Positions 15,612-23,745 of a stretch of 64,000 nt of DNA are shown here, one piece after another. Under the pieces are notes generated by a model. The model did not search any database, was not told the DNA's origin, and worked only from the letters and a program-made list of their open reading frames with translations. A program made the translations under genes and the position numbers. The stretch is from an uncultured Prevotella sp. (GTDB lineage: Bacteria > Bacteroidota > Bacteroidia > Bacteroidales > Bacteroidaceae): contig UQRP01000007.1 of assembly GCA_900543585.1 (NCBI GenBank), positions 1-64,000 on the forward strand, given 5' to 3'. How positions within the stretch are numbered: position 1 is the first letter of the stretch; each line of letters opens with the position of its first letter.

Positions 15612-16952
15612 ATGAAAAAGCTAATTGAGACACTAAAGAACTGTTGGAGGGTCGAGGATCTTCGTCAGAGGCTGCTCATCACCCTTCTGTTTACGGCTAT
15701 CTACCGTTTTGGATCATTCGTAGTTCTTCCGGGCATCGACCCGGCTAAGCTTGACCAACTGCAGTCGCAAACCGCCGGTGGCCTTATGTCACTGCTGGAC
15801 ATGTTCTCTGGTGGAGCATTTTCCAATGCGTCGATCTTCGCGCTTGGTATTATGCCTTACATCTCAGCTTCCATTGTCATGCAGCTCCTTGCTGTGGCTG
15901 TACCTTACTTTCAGAAGATGCAGCGTGAGGGCGAGAGCGGCAGGAAAAGAATACAGTGGTATACTCGTGTGCTGACGGTGGCCATCCTGGTCTTCCAGGC
16001 ACCGAGTTACCTCATCAACCTGAAGATGCAAGCCAGCTCGGCGCTTGCCAGCGGCATCTCCTGGTCTATATTCATGATTCCCGCCACTATCATCCTGGCA
16101 GCAGGCAGCATGTTCATCCTCTGGCTGGGTGAGCGCATCACTGACAAGGGAGTAGGAAATGGAATCTCATTGATCATTATGATAGGTATCATCGCCCGTC
16201 TGCCCCAGGCTTTTGTTCAGGAGCTCAGCTCCCGCTTCACAGCCATCTCCGGCGGCGGACTGGTGATGTTTATCGCCGAGATTCTTATTCTCTATGCTGT
16301 TATCTGCGCTTCCATCCTGCTCACTCAGGGCACCCGCAAGGTTCCCGTGCAGTATGCCAAGCGTCTCGTCGGTAACAGACAGGTGGGTGGAGCCCGACAG
16401 TATATTCCTCTGAAGCTCTTCGCGGCCAATGTGATGCCTATCATCTTTGCTCAGGCTTTGATGTTCATACCGCTGGCTATCGTCCAGTATCAGAGTGACA
16501 ATGTAAGTTGGGTGGTGCGTAACCTGATGGACAACCGTAGCCTGTTGTACAACATCATCTACGTGTTCCTCATCATCGCCTTCACCTATTTCTACACCGC
16601 TATAACCCTCAACCCGCAGCAGATGGCTGAGGACATGAAGCGCAACAATGGTTTCATCCCCGGTATCAAGCCCGGTCATGATACTGCCGAGTACATCGAC
16701 ACCGTGATGTCACGCATCACGCTCCCCGGCTCGCTCTTCATCGCCTTCATCGCTGTCATGCCCGCCCTTGCCGGTTTGCTCAACGTGCAGCAGGCGTTCT
16801 CACAGTTCTTCGGTGGTACGTCATTGCTCATTACCGTTGGTGTGGTGATAGATACATTGCAGCAGATAGAGTCTTACCTGCTTATGCGTCACTATGATGG
16901 TCTGCTCAACAGCGGCCATACACGCAAGGCCGGTGCTGTAAGTGCATATTGA
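15612..16952 (+). CDS. secY: Protein translocase subunit SecY
   Basis: Channel of the Sec translocon in the inner membrane, exporting unfolded proteins such as the many secreted and outer-membrane proteins in this window. The 446 residues have ten hydrophobic segments. The plug region LLDMFSGGAFSNASIFALGI and the SecA/ribosome-binding loop VPVQYAKRLVGNRQVGGARQ are recognisable. In related genomes map usually follows; here a hairpin and infA do. Confidence 0.97.
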   Translation: MKKLIETLKNCWRVEDLRQRLLITLLFTAIYRFGSFVVLPGIDPAKLDQLQSQTAGGLMSLLDMFSGGAFSNASIFALGIMPYISASIVMQLLAVAVPYFQKMQREGESGRKRIQWYTRVLTVAILVFQAPSYLINLKMQASSALASGISWSIFMIPATIILAAGSMFILWLGERITDKGVGNGISLIIMIGIIARLPQAFVQELSSRFTAISGGGLVMFIAEILILYAVICASILLTQGTRKVPVQYAKRLVGNRQVGGARQYIPLKLFAANVMPIIFAQALMFIPLAIVQYQSDNVSWVVRNLMDNRSLLYNIIYVFLIIAFTYFYTAITLNPQQMAEDMKRNNGFIPGIKPGHDTAEYIDTVMSRITLPGSLFIAFIAVMPALAGLLNVQQAFSQFFGGTSLLITVGVVIDTLQQIESYLLMRHYDGLLNSGHTRKAGAVSAY

Positions 16953-17007
16953 TATGTCTTTGGTGATGTCCGATTCCCGAAGACAGAAACTTGATAACAG
17001 AAATGAG

Positions 17008-17044
17008 GGCTCTCCAATTGAGGTTTCCTTTTGGAGGGCCTTTT
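17008..17044 (+). terminator. Hairpin between secY and infA
   Basis: GGCTCTCCAA (17008-17017) pairs with TTGGAGGGCC (17031-17040), 10 bp with one G-U, followed by TTTT. It may be an attenuator or partial terminator between the spc-type and alpha-type parts of the cluster. Confidence 0.65.
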
Positions 17045-17090
17045 AGAGTTGTGGCTTCGGAGTCAGTAACATTAAAAGAATATATAGATT

Positions 17091-17309
17091 ATGTCAAAAC
17101 AGTCAGCTATAGAGCAGGACGGAACAGTCATAGAGAGTCTGTCCAACGCTATGTTCCGTGTGGAGCTTGAGAATGGTGTGCAGATCATTGCCAATATCTC
17201 TGGCAAGATGCGTCTCCACTATATCAAGATTCTTCCCGGTGACAAGGTGAAGGTGGCCATGAGCCCCTACGACCTTACGAAGGGTCGCATCGAGTTCCGT
17301 TACAAATAA
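17091..17309 (+). CDS. infA: Translation initiation factor IF-1
   Basis: IF-1 (72 residues), an S1-like OB-fold that blocks the A site during initiation. Recognised by SAIEQDGTVIESLSNAMFRV, ISGKMRLHYIKILPGD and SPYDLTKGRIEFRYK. Confidence 0.97.
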   Translation: MSKQSAIEQDGTVIESLSNAMFRVELENGVQIIANISGKMRLHYIKILPGDKVKVAMSPYDLTKGRIEFRYK

Positions 17310-17344
17310 GGCTATAAAAGGATTTATAAATATTTCTTTCCGAT

Positions 17345-17461
17345 ATGAAAACAAGAGCATCAATTAAGAAGCGTTCTGCCGACTGCAAGATTGTTCGTCG
17401 TAAGGGTCGTCTCTTCGTCATCAACAAGAAGAACCCTAAGATGAAGCAGCGTCAGGGCTAA
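17345..17461 (+). CDS. rpmJ: 50S ribosomal protein L36
   Basis: This 38-codon gene encodes MKTRASIKKRSADCKIVRRK and continues to end NPKMKQRQG. Only one Cys remains, so it is the zinc-free form of L36. It lies 35 bases after infA. Confidence 0.95.
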   Translation: MKTRASIKKRSADCKIVRRKGRLFVINKKNPKMKQRQG

Positions 17462-17496
17462 AAATGTTAAAGATGCATAAAGTGTCGTTACAGGGA

Positions 17497-17519
17497 AGAG
17501 CCGTCTCGGCTTTTCTTTG
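17497..17519 (+). terminator. Small hairpin after rpmJ
   Basis: AGCCG-TCT-CGGCT (17499-17511) followed by TTTCTTT looks like a weak intrinsic terminator inside the cluster. Directly after it, TAATTTTG (17520-17527) fits a -7 box, but no TTTG lies at the proper distance upstream. A re-start of transcription before rpsM is therefore possible but unproven. Confidence 0.5.
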
Positions 17520-17588
17520 TAATTTTGTACGCTTTATCAAAAGAAGCACCTTTTTGAAAGTTTTTTTTTATTCAATTCATTCAATTAA

Positions 17589-17969
17589 ATGGCAATAAGA
17601 ATTGTTGGAGTAGACTTGCCCCAGAACAAACGTGGCGAGATCGCATTGACTTATATCTACGGTATAGGTCGAAGTAGTTCAGCAAAGATATTGGACAAGG
17701 CCGGCGTGAGCCGCGACCTGAAGGTCAGCGAGTGGACTGACGATCAGGCAGCCAAGATCCGTGAAATTATCGGCGCTGAGTTTAAAGTGGAGGGTGACCT
17801 CCGTTCAGAGATTCAGATGAACATCAAGCGCCTGATGGATATCGGCTGCTATCGTGGTGTCCGTCATCGTAATGGTCTTCCTGTCCGTGGTCAGAGCACC
17901 AAGAACAACGCTCGTACCCGTAAGGGTAAGAAGAAGACTGTTGCTAACAAGAAGAAGGCTACTAAGTAA
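17589..17969 (+). CDS. rpsM: 30S ribosomal protein S13
   Basis: S13 (126 residues) forms intersubunit bridges and contacts P-site tRNA. It carries the helix-hairpin-helix segment LTYIYGIGRSSSAKIL and the ending YRGVRHRNGLPVRGQSTKNN with a Lys-rich tail. Confidence 0.97.
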   Translation: MAIRIVGVDLPQNKRGEIALTYIYGIGRSSSAKILDKAGVSRDLKVSEWTDDQAAKIREIIGAEFKVEGDLRSEIQMNIKRLMDIGCYRGVRHRNGLPVRGQSTKNNARTRKGKKKTVANKKKATK

Positions 17970-17989
17970 TCTAATGGAGGAACTTAAAC

Positions 17990-18385
17990 ATGGCAAAACA
18001 ACAGAAAGCAACATCTAACAAGAAAAGAAATGTACGTGTTGAGGCAACAGGACAGCTTCATGTTCACAGCAGCTTCAACAATATCATTGTATCTCTTGCC
18101 AACAATGAAGGTCAGGTCATCTCTTGGTCTTCTGCCGGCAAGATGGGTTTCCGTGGTTCCAAGAAGAACACTCCGTACGCTGCTCAGATGGCCGCAGAGG
18201 ATTGCGCTAAGGTAGCCTACGGTCTGGGTCTGCGCAAGGTCAAGGCCTTCGTCAAGGGTCCGGGTAATGGCCGTGAGAGTGCTATCCGTGCCGTACACGG
18301 TGCTGGTATCGAGGTAACAGAGATCGTTGACGTCACTCCGCTGCCGCACAACGGCTGCCGTCCTCCCAAGCGTCGTCGTGTATAA
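17990..18385 (+). CDS. rpsK: 30S ribosomal protein S11
   Basis: S11 (131 residues) on the 30S platform. Segments HVHSSFNNIIVSL and VTPLPHNGCRPPKRRRV are diagnostic. GGAGG (17976-17980) stands 9 bases before the ATG, a rare Shine-Dalgarno-type signal for this phylum. Confidence 0.97.
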   Translation: MAKQQKATSNKKRNVRVEATGQLHVHSSFNNIIVSLANNEGQVISWSSAGKMGFRGSKKNTPYAAQMAAEDCAKVAYGLGLRKVKAFVKGPGNGRESAIRAVHGAGIEVTEIVDVTPLPHNGCRPPKRRRV

Positions 18386-18423
18386 TCAACTCATAGATAC
18401 AATAGAAAAAGTATTTAATAATT

Positions 18424-19032
18424 ATGGCAAGATATATAGGTCCTAAATCTCGTATCGCACGCCGTTTCGGTGAGCCTATCTTTGGTGCTGACAAGGTGCT
18501 CTCAAAGCGTAACTTCCCTCCAGGGCAGCATGGCAATGACCGTCGCCGCAAGACCTCTGAGTATGGTCAGCAGCTCGCAGAGAAGCAGAAGGCTAAGTAC
18601 ACTTACGGCGTTCTCGAGCGTCAGTTCCATAATCTCTTCGACAAGGCTGCCAACATGGACGGCATCACCGGTGAGAACCTTCTCCAGCTTCTGGAGAGCC
18701 GCCTCGACAATGTCGTGTTCCGTCTTGGCATCGCTCCTTCACGCGCCGCTGCCCGTCAGCTCGTCTCTCACAGACACATCACTGTCGATGGCAAGGTCGT
18801 TGGTATTCCTTCTTATTCTGTAAAGCCTGGTCAGGTCGTTGGCGTCCGCGAGAAGTCTAAGTCTCTCGAGGTCATCGACAACGCACTCGCTGGTTTCAAC
18901 CACAGCAAGTATCCTTGGCTGGAGTGGGACCAGAACAGCAAGAGCGGCAAGTACCTGCACATGCCTGAGCGCGCAGATATTCCTGAGAATATCAAGGAGC
19001 AGTTAATCGTTGAGTTGTACTCAAAACAATAA
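18424..19032 (+). CDS. rpsD: 30S ribosomal protein S4
   Basis: S4 (202 residues), a primary 16S rRNA binder with an S4 RNA-binding domain (RLDNVVFRLGIAPSRAAARQ). No cysteines are present, so this is the zinc-free form. In E. coli S4 represses the alpha operon; control here is unknown. Confidence 0.97.
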   Translation: MARYIGPKSRIARRFGEPIFGADKVLSKRNFPPGQHGNDRRRKTSEYGQQLAEKQKAKYTYGVLERQFHNLFDKAANMDGITGENLLQLLESRLDNVVFRLGIAPSRAAARQLVSHRHITVDGKVVGIPSYSVKPGQVVGVREKSKSLEVIDNALAGFNHSKYPWLEWDQNSKSGKYLHMPERADIPENIKEQLIVELYSKQ

Positions 19033-19046
19033 AAATCATTAAATTA

Positions 19047-20039
19047 ATGGCGATATTAGCATTTCAAAAACCTGATAAAGTAGTGATGCTGGAGGCTAAC
19101 GACCACTACGGAAAGTTTGAGTTCCGCCCGCTCGAGCCTGGCTTCGGTGTTACCATCGGCAACGCCCTGCGCCGCATCCTTCTTTCATCGCTTGAGGGTT
19201 TTGCCATCAACACGGTCCGCATCAGCGGCGTGGAGCATGAGTTCGCAACAGTCCCCGGTGTGAAGGAAGATGTCACCAACATCATTTTGAATCTCAAGCA
19301 AGTTCGATTCAAACAAGTAGTAGACGAATTCGAGAACGAGAAAGTTAGTATCACCGTAGAGGATTCCACTGAGTTCAAAGCTGGTGATATCGGTAAGTAT
19401 CTGACTGGATTTGAAGTGTTAAACCCAGATTTGGTGATTTGTCATTTGGACTCCAAGGCATCGTTCCAGATTGACCTTACTATCAACAAGGGACGTGGTT
19501 ATGTACCTGCTGACGAGAACCGTCAGTATTGCACGGATGTCAATGTACTTCCCATCGATTCTATCTACACCCCTATCCGCAATGTTCGCTACAGTGTTGA
19601 GCCTACTCGTGTCGAGCAGAAGACCGACTACGACAATCTCATCATTGAGGTGACAACGGACGGTTCCATACACCCGAAGGATGCCCTGAAGGAGGCCGCA
19701 AAGATTCTGATCTTCCACTTCATGCTCTTCTCTGACGAGAAAATCACTCTGGAGAACCCCGATACCGAGGGCAACCAGGAGTTTGATGAGGAAGTTCTCC
19801 ACATGCGCCAGCTCCTCAAGACTAAGTTGACGGACCTGAACCTGAGTGTTCGTGCCCTTAACTGCTTGAAGGCTGCTGATGTCGAGACGCTGGCTGACTT
19901 GGTTCAGTATCAGAAGACCGACCTCTTAAAGTTCCGTAACTTCGGTAAGAAATCGCTCTCAGAGCTTGATGATTTGCTCGAGAGTCTGAATCTGTCGTTT
20001 GGAATGGACACATCAAAGTATAAACTGGATAAAGATTGA
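19047..20039 (+). CDS. rpoA: RNA polymerase subunit alpha
   Basis: Alpha subunit (330 residues), which dimerises to assemble RNA polymerase. The N-terminal domain has PLEPGFGVTIGNALRRILLS, and the C-terminal domain (LNLSVRALNCLKAADVETLA) contacts UP elements and activators such as CRP/FNR proteins. Length and both domains are complete. Confidence 0.98.
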   Translation: MAILAFQKPDKVVMLEANDHYGKFEFRPLEPGFGVTIGNALRRILLSSLEGFAINTVRISGVEHEFATVPGVKEDVTNIILNLKQVRFKQVVDEFENEKVSITVEDSTEFKAGDIGKYLTGFEVLNPDLVICHLDSKASFQIDLTINKGRGYVPADENRQYCTDVNVLPIDSIYTPIRNVRYSVEPTRVEQKTDYDNLIIEVTTDGSIHPKDALKEAAKILIFHFMLFSDEKITLENPDTEGNQEFDEEVLHMRQLLKTKLTDLNLSVRALNCLKAADVETLADLVQYQKTDLLKFRNFGKKSLSELDDLLESLNLSFGMDTSKYKLDKD

Positions 20040-20047
20040 AATAAACA

Positions 20048-20578
20048 ATGAGACACAATAAAAAGTTCAACCATCTGAGCCGTACTGCACCTCATCGGGC
20101 TGCTATGCTTGCCAATATGGCAACGAGCCTGATCATGCACAAAAGAATCACTACGACTCTCGCAAAGGCAAAGGCTCTGAAGAAATATGTAGAGCCCCTG
20201 ATCACCCGTTCAAAGACAGACACAACGACTTCTCGTCGTGTTGTCTTCCGTTATCTTCAGAAGAGCTACGCTGTCAAGGAGCTCTTCGGTGAGGTAGCAG
20301 CACGTGTTGCTGACCGTCCCGGTGGTTACACACGTATCATCAAGTTGGGTGTTCGCCCGAGCGATGCTGCTTCTATGTGCTTCATCGAGCTCGTAGACTT
20401 CGATGAGAACATGGCCAAGAGCGCCAAGGGTGAGAAGAAGACTCGTCGTAGCCGTCGTTCTGCTAAGAAGGCTGAGACAGCTCCCGCTGCCGAGGCTCCC
20501 GCTACAGAGGCTACAGAGGCTCCTGCTGAGCCCGCTGCCGAGGCTCCTAAGGCTGAGGAAACTCCTAAGGCTGAATAA
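20048..20578 (+). CDS. rplQ: 50S ribosomal protein L17
   Basis: L17 (176 residues). The core MRHNKKFNHLSRTAPHRAAM is canonical. After about residue 130 an Ala/Pro/Glu/Lys-rich tail extends it well beyond the ~120-residue E. coli form, common in Bacteroidota. Last gene of the cluster. Confidence 0.96.
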   Translation: MRHNKKFNHLSRTAPHRAAMLANMATSLIMHKRITTTLAKAKALKKYVEPLITRSKTDTTTSRRVVFRYLQKSYAVKELFGEVAARVADRPGGYTRIIKLGVRPSDAASMCFIELVDFDENMAKSAKGEKKTRRSRRSAKKAETAPAAEAPATEATEAPAEPAAEAPKAEETPKAE

Positions 20579-20594
20579 ATCCCAGTTCTATCAT

Positions 20595-20632
20595 AAAAAA
20601 TCTCCAATCCGCAAGGGTTGGAGATTTTTTTT
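20595..20632 (+). terminator. Terminator of the ribosomal protein cluster
   Basis: AAAAAATCTCCAA (20595-20607) pairs with TTGGAGATTTTTT (20618-20630). The inner pairing extends to a GCAA tetraloop, and a T-run follows. The flanking A and T runs make it bidirectional, also serving the convergent gene at 20686. Confidence 0.93.
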
Positions 20633-20685
20633 ATGCCTGTCTGTCAGAGGGTGATAAGAAGTAATTAATCCGTTTAATGCGTCGA

Positions 20686-22302
20686 TTACTTCCTGTCTTC
20701 CCTCTCTATCTGTTTAATAAGCCAGTCGCTGATGGTTCCCGTCTCCGACGAGAACGAGCAGGCGATGGCATAGACTTCGCGGCGGTCGTGGGCGTAAGGT
20801 TCGGCATAGCCACGGTCGGCAATCTGTGCCATGCCCTCAGCGGCCGGGCGGTCGAGCTTGTACTCGAAGATGTAGACATAGCGCGGGGTCTCTATCACGC
20901 AGTCGGCACGGCCCTTCGACGTTGCCTTCTCGTGGTAGACGGTGTTGCGGGTGCTGCCAATGAGGCGCATGATGAGATAGACGGTGTACTGGAACTGTCG
21001 CTCGTGGCTCCGCTCACCATTGCTCTCCCTTACCGAGTAGGGGATGCTGGCCAAGAAGTCGTTCAGCAGGTCGTGGAAGTCTTCCGGCTTGCCATGGTGC
21101 AAGGCCTTCTTCAGTTTTGTGGCCCAGCTGCTGGGCTGTGTGGGTGTATGGAAATAGCCGGATGCAAGGAGCGCTAAGAAGCCAGATGCTACCTCGTGGT
21201 TGGGGAAGTCGAGTTTATATTCCTCATCCTCGCGGTTGTAGCCTTTGATGGTGAGGTAGCCGCTTTGATAAATCATCGGTACGGGGGCTTCCACGGTGGC
21301 ACGGTAGTCCACGAACTCTTGCGCCTCATAGCTGTGGTCGATGATGTCCTGGATGTTCTCATCGCTGTGGCTGAGCAATCGCATCAGGTAGGTCGGGGTG
21401 CCGGAAGCAAACCAGTAATTTCGTATATCTTCATTTGCAAAGGCATTCAGTAAAGTAAAAGGATTATAGATATCGGTCATGCCTTCACTGAAGTGATAGC
21501 CGTCATACCTTTGTTTTAACTGTGATTTAGCCTCTTCAACAGTGATATCGTTTGCTTCTGCAAAATCTTTGACAGAAGGTGCGAAGATAGTGTTCAGCTC
21601 TTCCGTAGTGATGCCGCAAATGGCATCAAAGCGTGGGAGCATGCTGATGTCCTGTGCATTGTTGAATCCCGAGAACACACTCACCTGCGCAAACTTGGTG
21701 ACACCCGTGAGGAACACGAAGCGCAGGTCGGCGTCAGCGAGTTTGAAAACAGAATAGAATGCCTTGAGCGTCTCACGATGGCGTTCTTCAAGGATTTGCT
21801 CATTGCCGTCGATGACCGTCTTCTGTCCCGTGTCCATGACGTCGAGCATCGGCTTGTCGTATTCGTCGACGAGCACCACGCAGGTCTTCCCCGTCTGTTC
21901 ATGGGCCTGGTGCAGCACGTCGGCGAAGCGGCGGCCGAGCTGGTCGGTGGCGGGCTCCACACCGTATTGCTTCTCCCACTTTGTCACGTAGCCGTTGAGC
22001 GTCTGCTCCAGGGCATCGGCCTCCGTGTAGTTAGAGCCGTTGAAGTCAATCTCAAAGACGGGGTAGGGCTCCCACTTCGTCTCCAGGTTCTCTATCTTCA
22101 AGCCCTTGAACAAGTCCCGGCGGCCCTCAAAATAGTATTTGATGGTGGAGACCAACAGCGATTTGCCGAAGCGGCGGGGGCGGCTGAGAAAATAGACGCC
22201 CTCGCTCTTGGTCAGTTCATATACCAAGTCGGTCTTGTCGACATAGACAAAGCCGTTACTTCTTAACTTTGCGAAGTCTTGTATGCCTATAGGATAATTC
22301 AT
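20686..22302 (-). CDS. AAA-ATPase-like / PD-(D/E)XK nuclease-like protein (PF09820 + DUF1703 type)
   Basis: A 538-residue protein of a family that is very numerous in Bacteroidales; its cellular role is unknown. N-terminal ATPase-like domain: FVYVDKTDLVYEL, Walker A-like RPRRFGKSLL (around residue 42-51), Walker B VVLVDEYDKPM. C-terminal nuclease-like domain: GRADCVIETPRYVYIFEYKL, giving the D...ExK catalytic pattern. It has its own promoter and stands alone, facing away from the nar set. A paralogue of a different subtype is at 35016. Mobile-element or defence association is often guessed for the family, but nothing here proves it. Confidence 0.85.
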   Translation of the reverse strand: MNYPIGIQDFAKLRSNGFVYVDKTDLVYELTKSEGVYFLSRPRRFGKSLLVSTIKYYFEGRRDLFKGLKIENLETKWEPYPVFEIDFNGSNYTEADALEQTLNGYVTKWEKQYGVEPATDQLGRRFADVLHQAHEQTGKTCVVLVDEYDKPMLDVMDTGQKTVIDGNEQILEERHRETLKAFYSVFKLADADLRFVFLTGVTKFAQVSVFSGFNNAQDISMLPRFDAICGITTEELNTIFAPSVKDFAEANDITVEEAKSQLKQRYDGYHFSEGMTDIYNPFTLLNAFANEDIRNYWFASGTPTYLMRLLSHSDENIQDIIDHSYEAQEFVDYRATVEAPVPMIYQSGYLTIKGYNREDEEYKLDFPNHEVASGFLALLASGYFHTPTQPSSWATKLKKALHHGKPEDFHDLLNDFLASIPYSVRESNGERSHERQFQYTVYLIMRLIGSTRNTVYHEKATSKGRADCVIETPRYVYIFEYKLDRPAAEGMAQIADRGYAEPYAHDRREVYAIACSFSSETGTISDWLIKQIEREDRK

Positions 22303-22328
22303 CGTCTGCTGCTTATGATTGATACTTG

Positions 22329-22359
22329 CAAATTTAGGAAATAATCAGCAGAGTGCAAA
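22329..22359 (-). promoter_or_regulatory. Promoter of the 20686 ATPase gene
   Basis: Read on the minus strand: TTTG (22359-22356), a 19-base spacer, TAAATTTG (22336-22329). The leader to the ATG at 22302 is about 20 bases. Confidence 0.85.
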
Positions 22360-22523
22360 GGAAAAAGACTTAAAAAACGTGCTCCGAAGGCTTGCAGGTG
22401 CTAAAGTGTTTAAGCTACCTTCTATTAGGTTGTCTGATAGGCGTATAGTGATTCGAAACAGGGTGGGCTTGGTGTGTTAGACTTGGGCGTTTTATTTGAT
22501 TCGTCCTTTTTTAACGTTATTCT

Positions 22524-22544
22524 ACATTTGTCGGTCACAAATGT
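22524..22544 (+). promoter_or_regulatory. CRP/FNR-like dyad upstream of the nitrate respiration genes
   Basis: ACATTTGT-CGGTC-ACAAATGT is a perfect 21-bp dyad about 100 bases upstream of the predicted transcript start of the 22651-34058 gene set. The shape resembles sites of CRP/FNR-family regulators, which commonly control nitrate metabolism. The regulator gene is not in the window. Confidence 0.55.
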
Positions 22545-22596
22545 TACCACCGTCTAAGAAAATCTTATTTCATTCAGAAGAAAAGGTAGATTATAG

Positions 22597-22627
22597 TTGT
22601 AGGGTATTGATATTTTCGCTAACTTTG
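22597..22627 (+). promoter_or_regulatory. Promoter of the mobA-nar gene set
   Basis: TTG (22597-22599), a 20-base spacer and TAACTTTG (22620-22627). The transcript would start near 22634, about 17 bases before the ATG at 22651. No other convincing promoter was seen before narK or narG. Confidence 0.75.
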
Positions 22628-22650
22628 GCGCAAACTAATACAGAAACAAT

Positions 22651-23085
22651 ATGAAATCCAAATTGAATTTGTTGTTGACGGTCCTTTTCTGGGGCAGCAT
22701 CTGGGGTATTGCAGAGGCTTCTATGGGTTGGGTGCTTCATGCCGCCCAAATTCATCATGGCACTTCCAACATTCTCTTCGCTTTTGGTATCGCCTGTATG
22801 TTTGCCGCTGCTACGCGCTCCGGTAAAGGCGCCATGGCTGTGATGCTCACGGCTGTTGTTGCTTCTGCCATCAAGTTAGTCGACTTCTTCCTTCCCGGTT
22901 CACCGCAGAGTGTTCTCCATCCTACGCTTTATATCCTTTTGGAAGGAGCCATGACAGCTATCATCAGTCAAATCTTCTCCATCCAGCCGCGCCAGGAGAC
23001 GCATCCGACGTGGTCGCTCCTTGAAGCCCGTCTTGCTTTTCCCGCTTTGGCTGTTGCCTTGGTCCTCACCCTTGCTGTTGGATAA
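22651..23085 (+). CDS. Small integral membrane protein, first gene of the nar set
   Basis: A 144-residue protein with about four hydrophobic segments and little soluble sequence. I do not recognise a named family. The opening (VLFWGSIWGIAEASMGWVLH) and compact multi-helix form recall substrate-binding (S) components of ECF importers, a weak resemblance. It is 12 bases before mobA and heads a co-directional run of molybdoenzyme genes, so a role in importing molybdate or a cofactor precursor is possible but is inference. Confidence 0.7.
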   Translation: MKSKLNLLLTVLFWGSIWGIAEASMGWVLHAAQIHHGTSNILFAFGIACMFAAATRSGKGAMAVMLTAVVASAIKLVDFFLPGSPQSVLHPTLYILLEGAMTAIISQIFSIQPRQETHPTWSLLEARLAFPALAVALVLTLAVG

Positions 23086-23097
23086 AGGCGGAAGACA

Positions 23098-23721
23098 ATG
23101 GTTGACTCAGCGTCTCCTCCCCTCTTTGACGTGACGGGTGGCATCCTTGCCGGAGGCCATAGCAGTCGGTTCGGAAGCAACAAAGCCCTGTTCTCGCCCG
23201 ACGGCGAGACACTGATTTCGCGGGCAGCGCGTCTGCTCCGTCCGCTCTGCCGTCAGGTGCTCGTCAGTGCCAGTCATGCTAATGCCGGGGCCTATGCCTT
23301 CTTGGACTTGGATATTGTAGAGGACCTGCACAGCGACTGCGGACCATTGGGGGGGTTGGAGGCAATGCTCAATCGTTGCACGACCCCTTGGCTGCTCGTC
23401 CTCACGTGCGACATGCCCTATGTAAATAGCGAAGCACTCCAAACGATGCTTGGCCATGCACGGCTGTCTGATACGCTTGACGACAGTCTTCCCCGCGCCT
23501 TTGCCTGGCAGCGGGAGTCCGACGGGAGCATCTCTCCCTTCCCGTTGCTCATCAAGCGAAGCGTGTTGCCACAGTTGCGCGAGCAGATGCATTATGAACA
23601 CTTTGGCGTGAAAGCTTTTCTTCGCACGGTGGACACCTATTATATAAAGACTGATTCCGAAGAGCTGCTCCGCAATGTCAACCGTCCTGAAGATTGGCAT
23701 GAACCATTCACAAGAAAATAA
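23098..23721 (+). CDS. mobA: Molybdenum cofactor guanylyltransferase MobA
   Basis: Transfers GMP from GTP to molybdopterin to make the guanine dinucleotide cofactor (MGD) used by NarG. The nucleotidyltransferase signature GGILAGGHSSRFGSNKAL lies near residues 14-31. LTCDMPYVN contains the metal-binding Asp after the sheet, and the late NVNRPEDW motif matches the family NxNTPxD motif. Length 207 is normal. It lies directly before narK and narG, the obvious customer for its product. Confidence 0.93.
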   Translation: MVDSASPPLFDVTGGILAGGHSSRFGSNKALFSPDGETLISRAARLLRPLCRQVLVSASHANAGAYAFLDLDIVEDLHSDCGPLGGLEAMLNRCTTPWLLVLTCDMPYVNSEALQTMLGHARLSDTLDDSLPRAFAWQRESDGSISPFPLLIKRSVLPQLREQMHYEHFGVKAFLRTVDTYYIKTDSEELLRNVNRPEDWHEPFTRK

Positions 23722-23745
23722 GAACCTAGACATAATCAATGAATA

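Noticed and set aside
20403..20654. Small frame in the 3' part of rplQ
   Set aside because: Out-of-frame translation of the Ala/Pro-rich tail of L17, running into the terminator.
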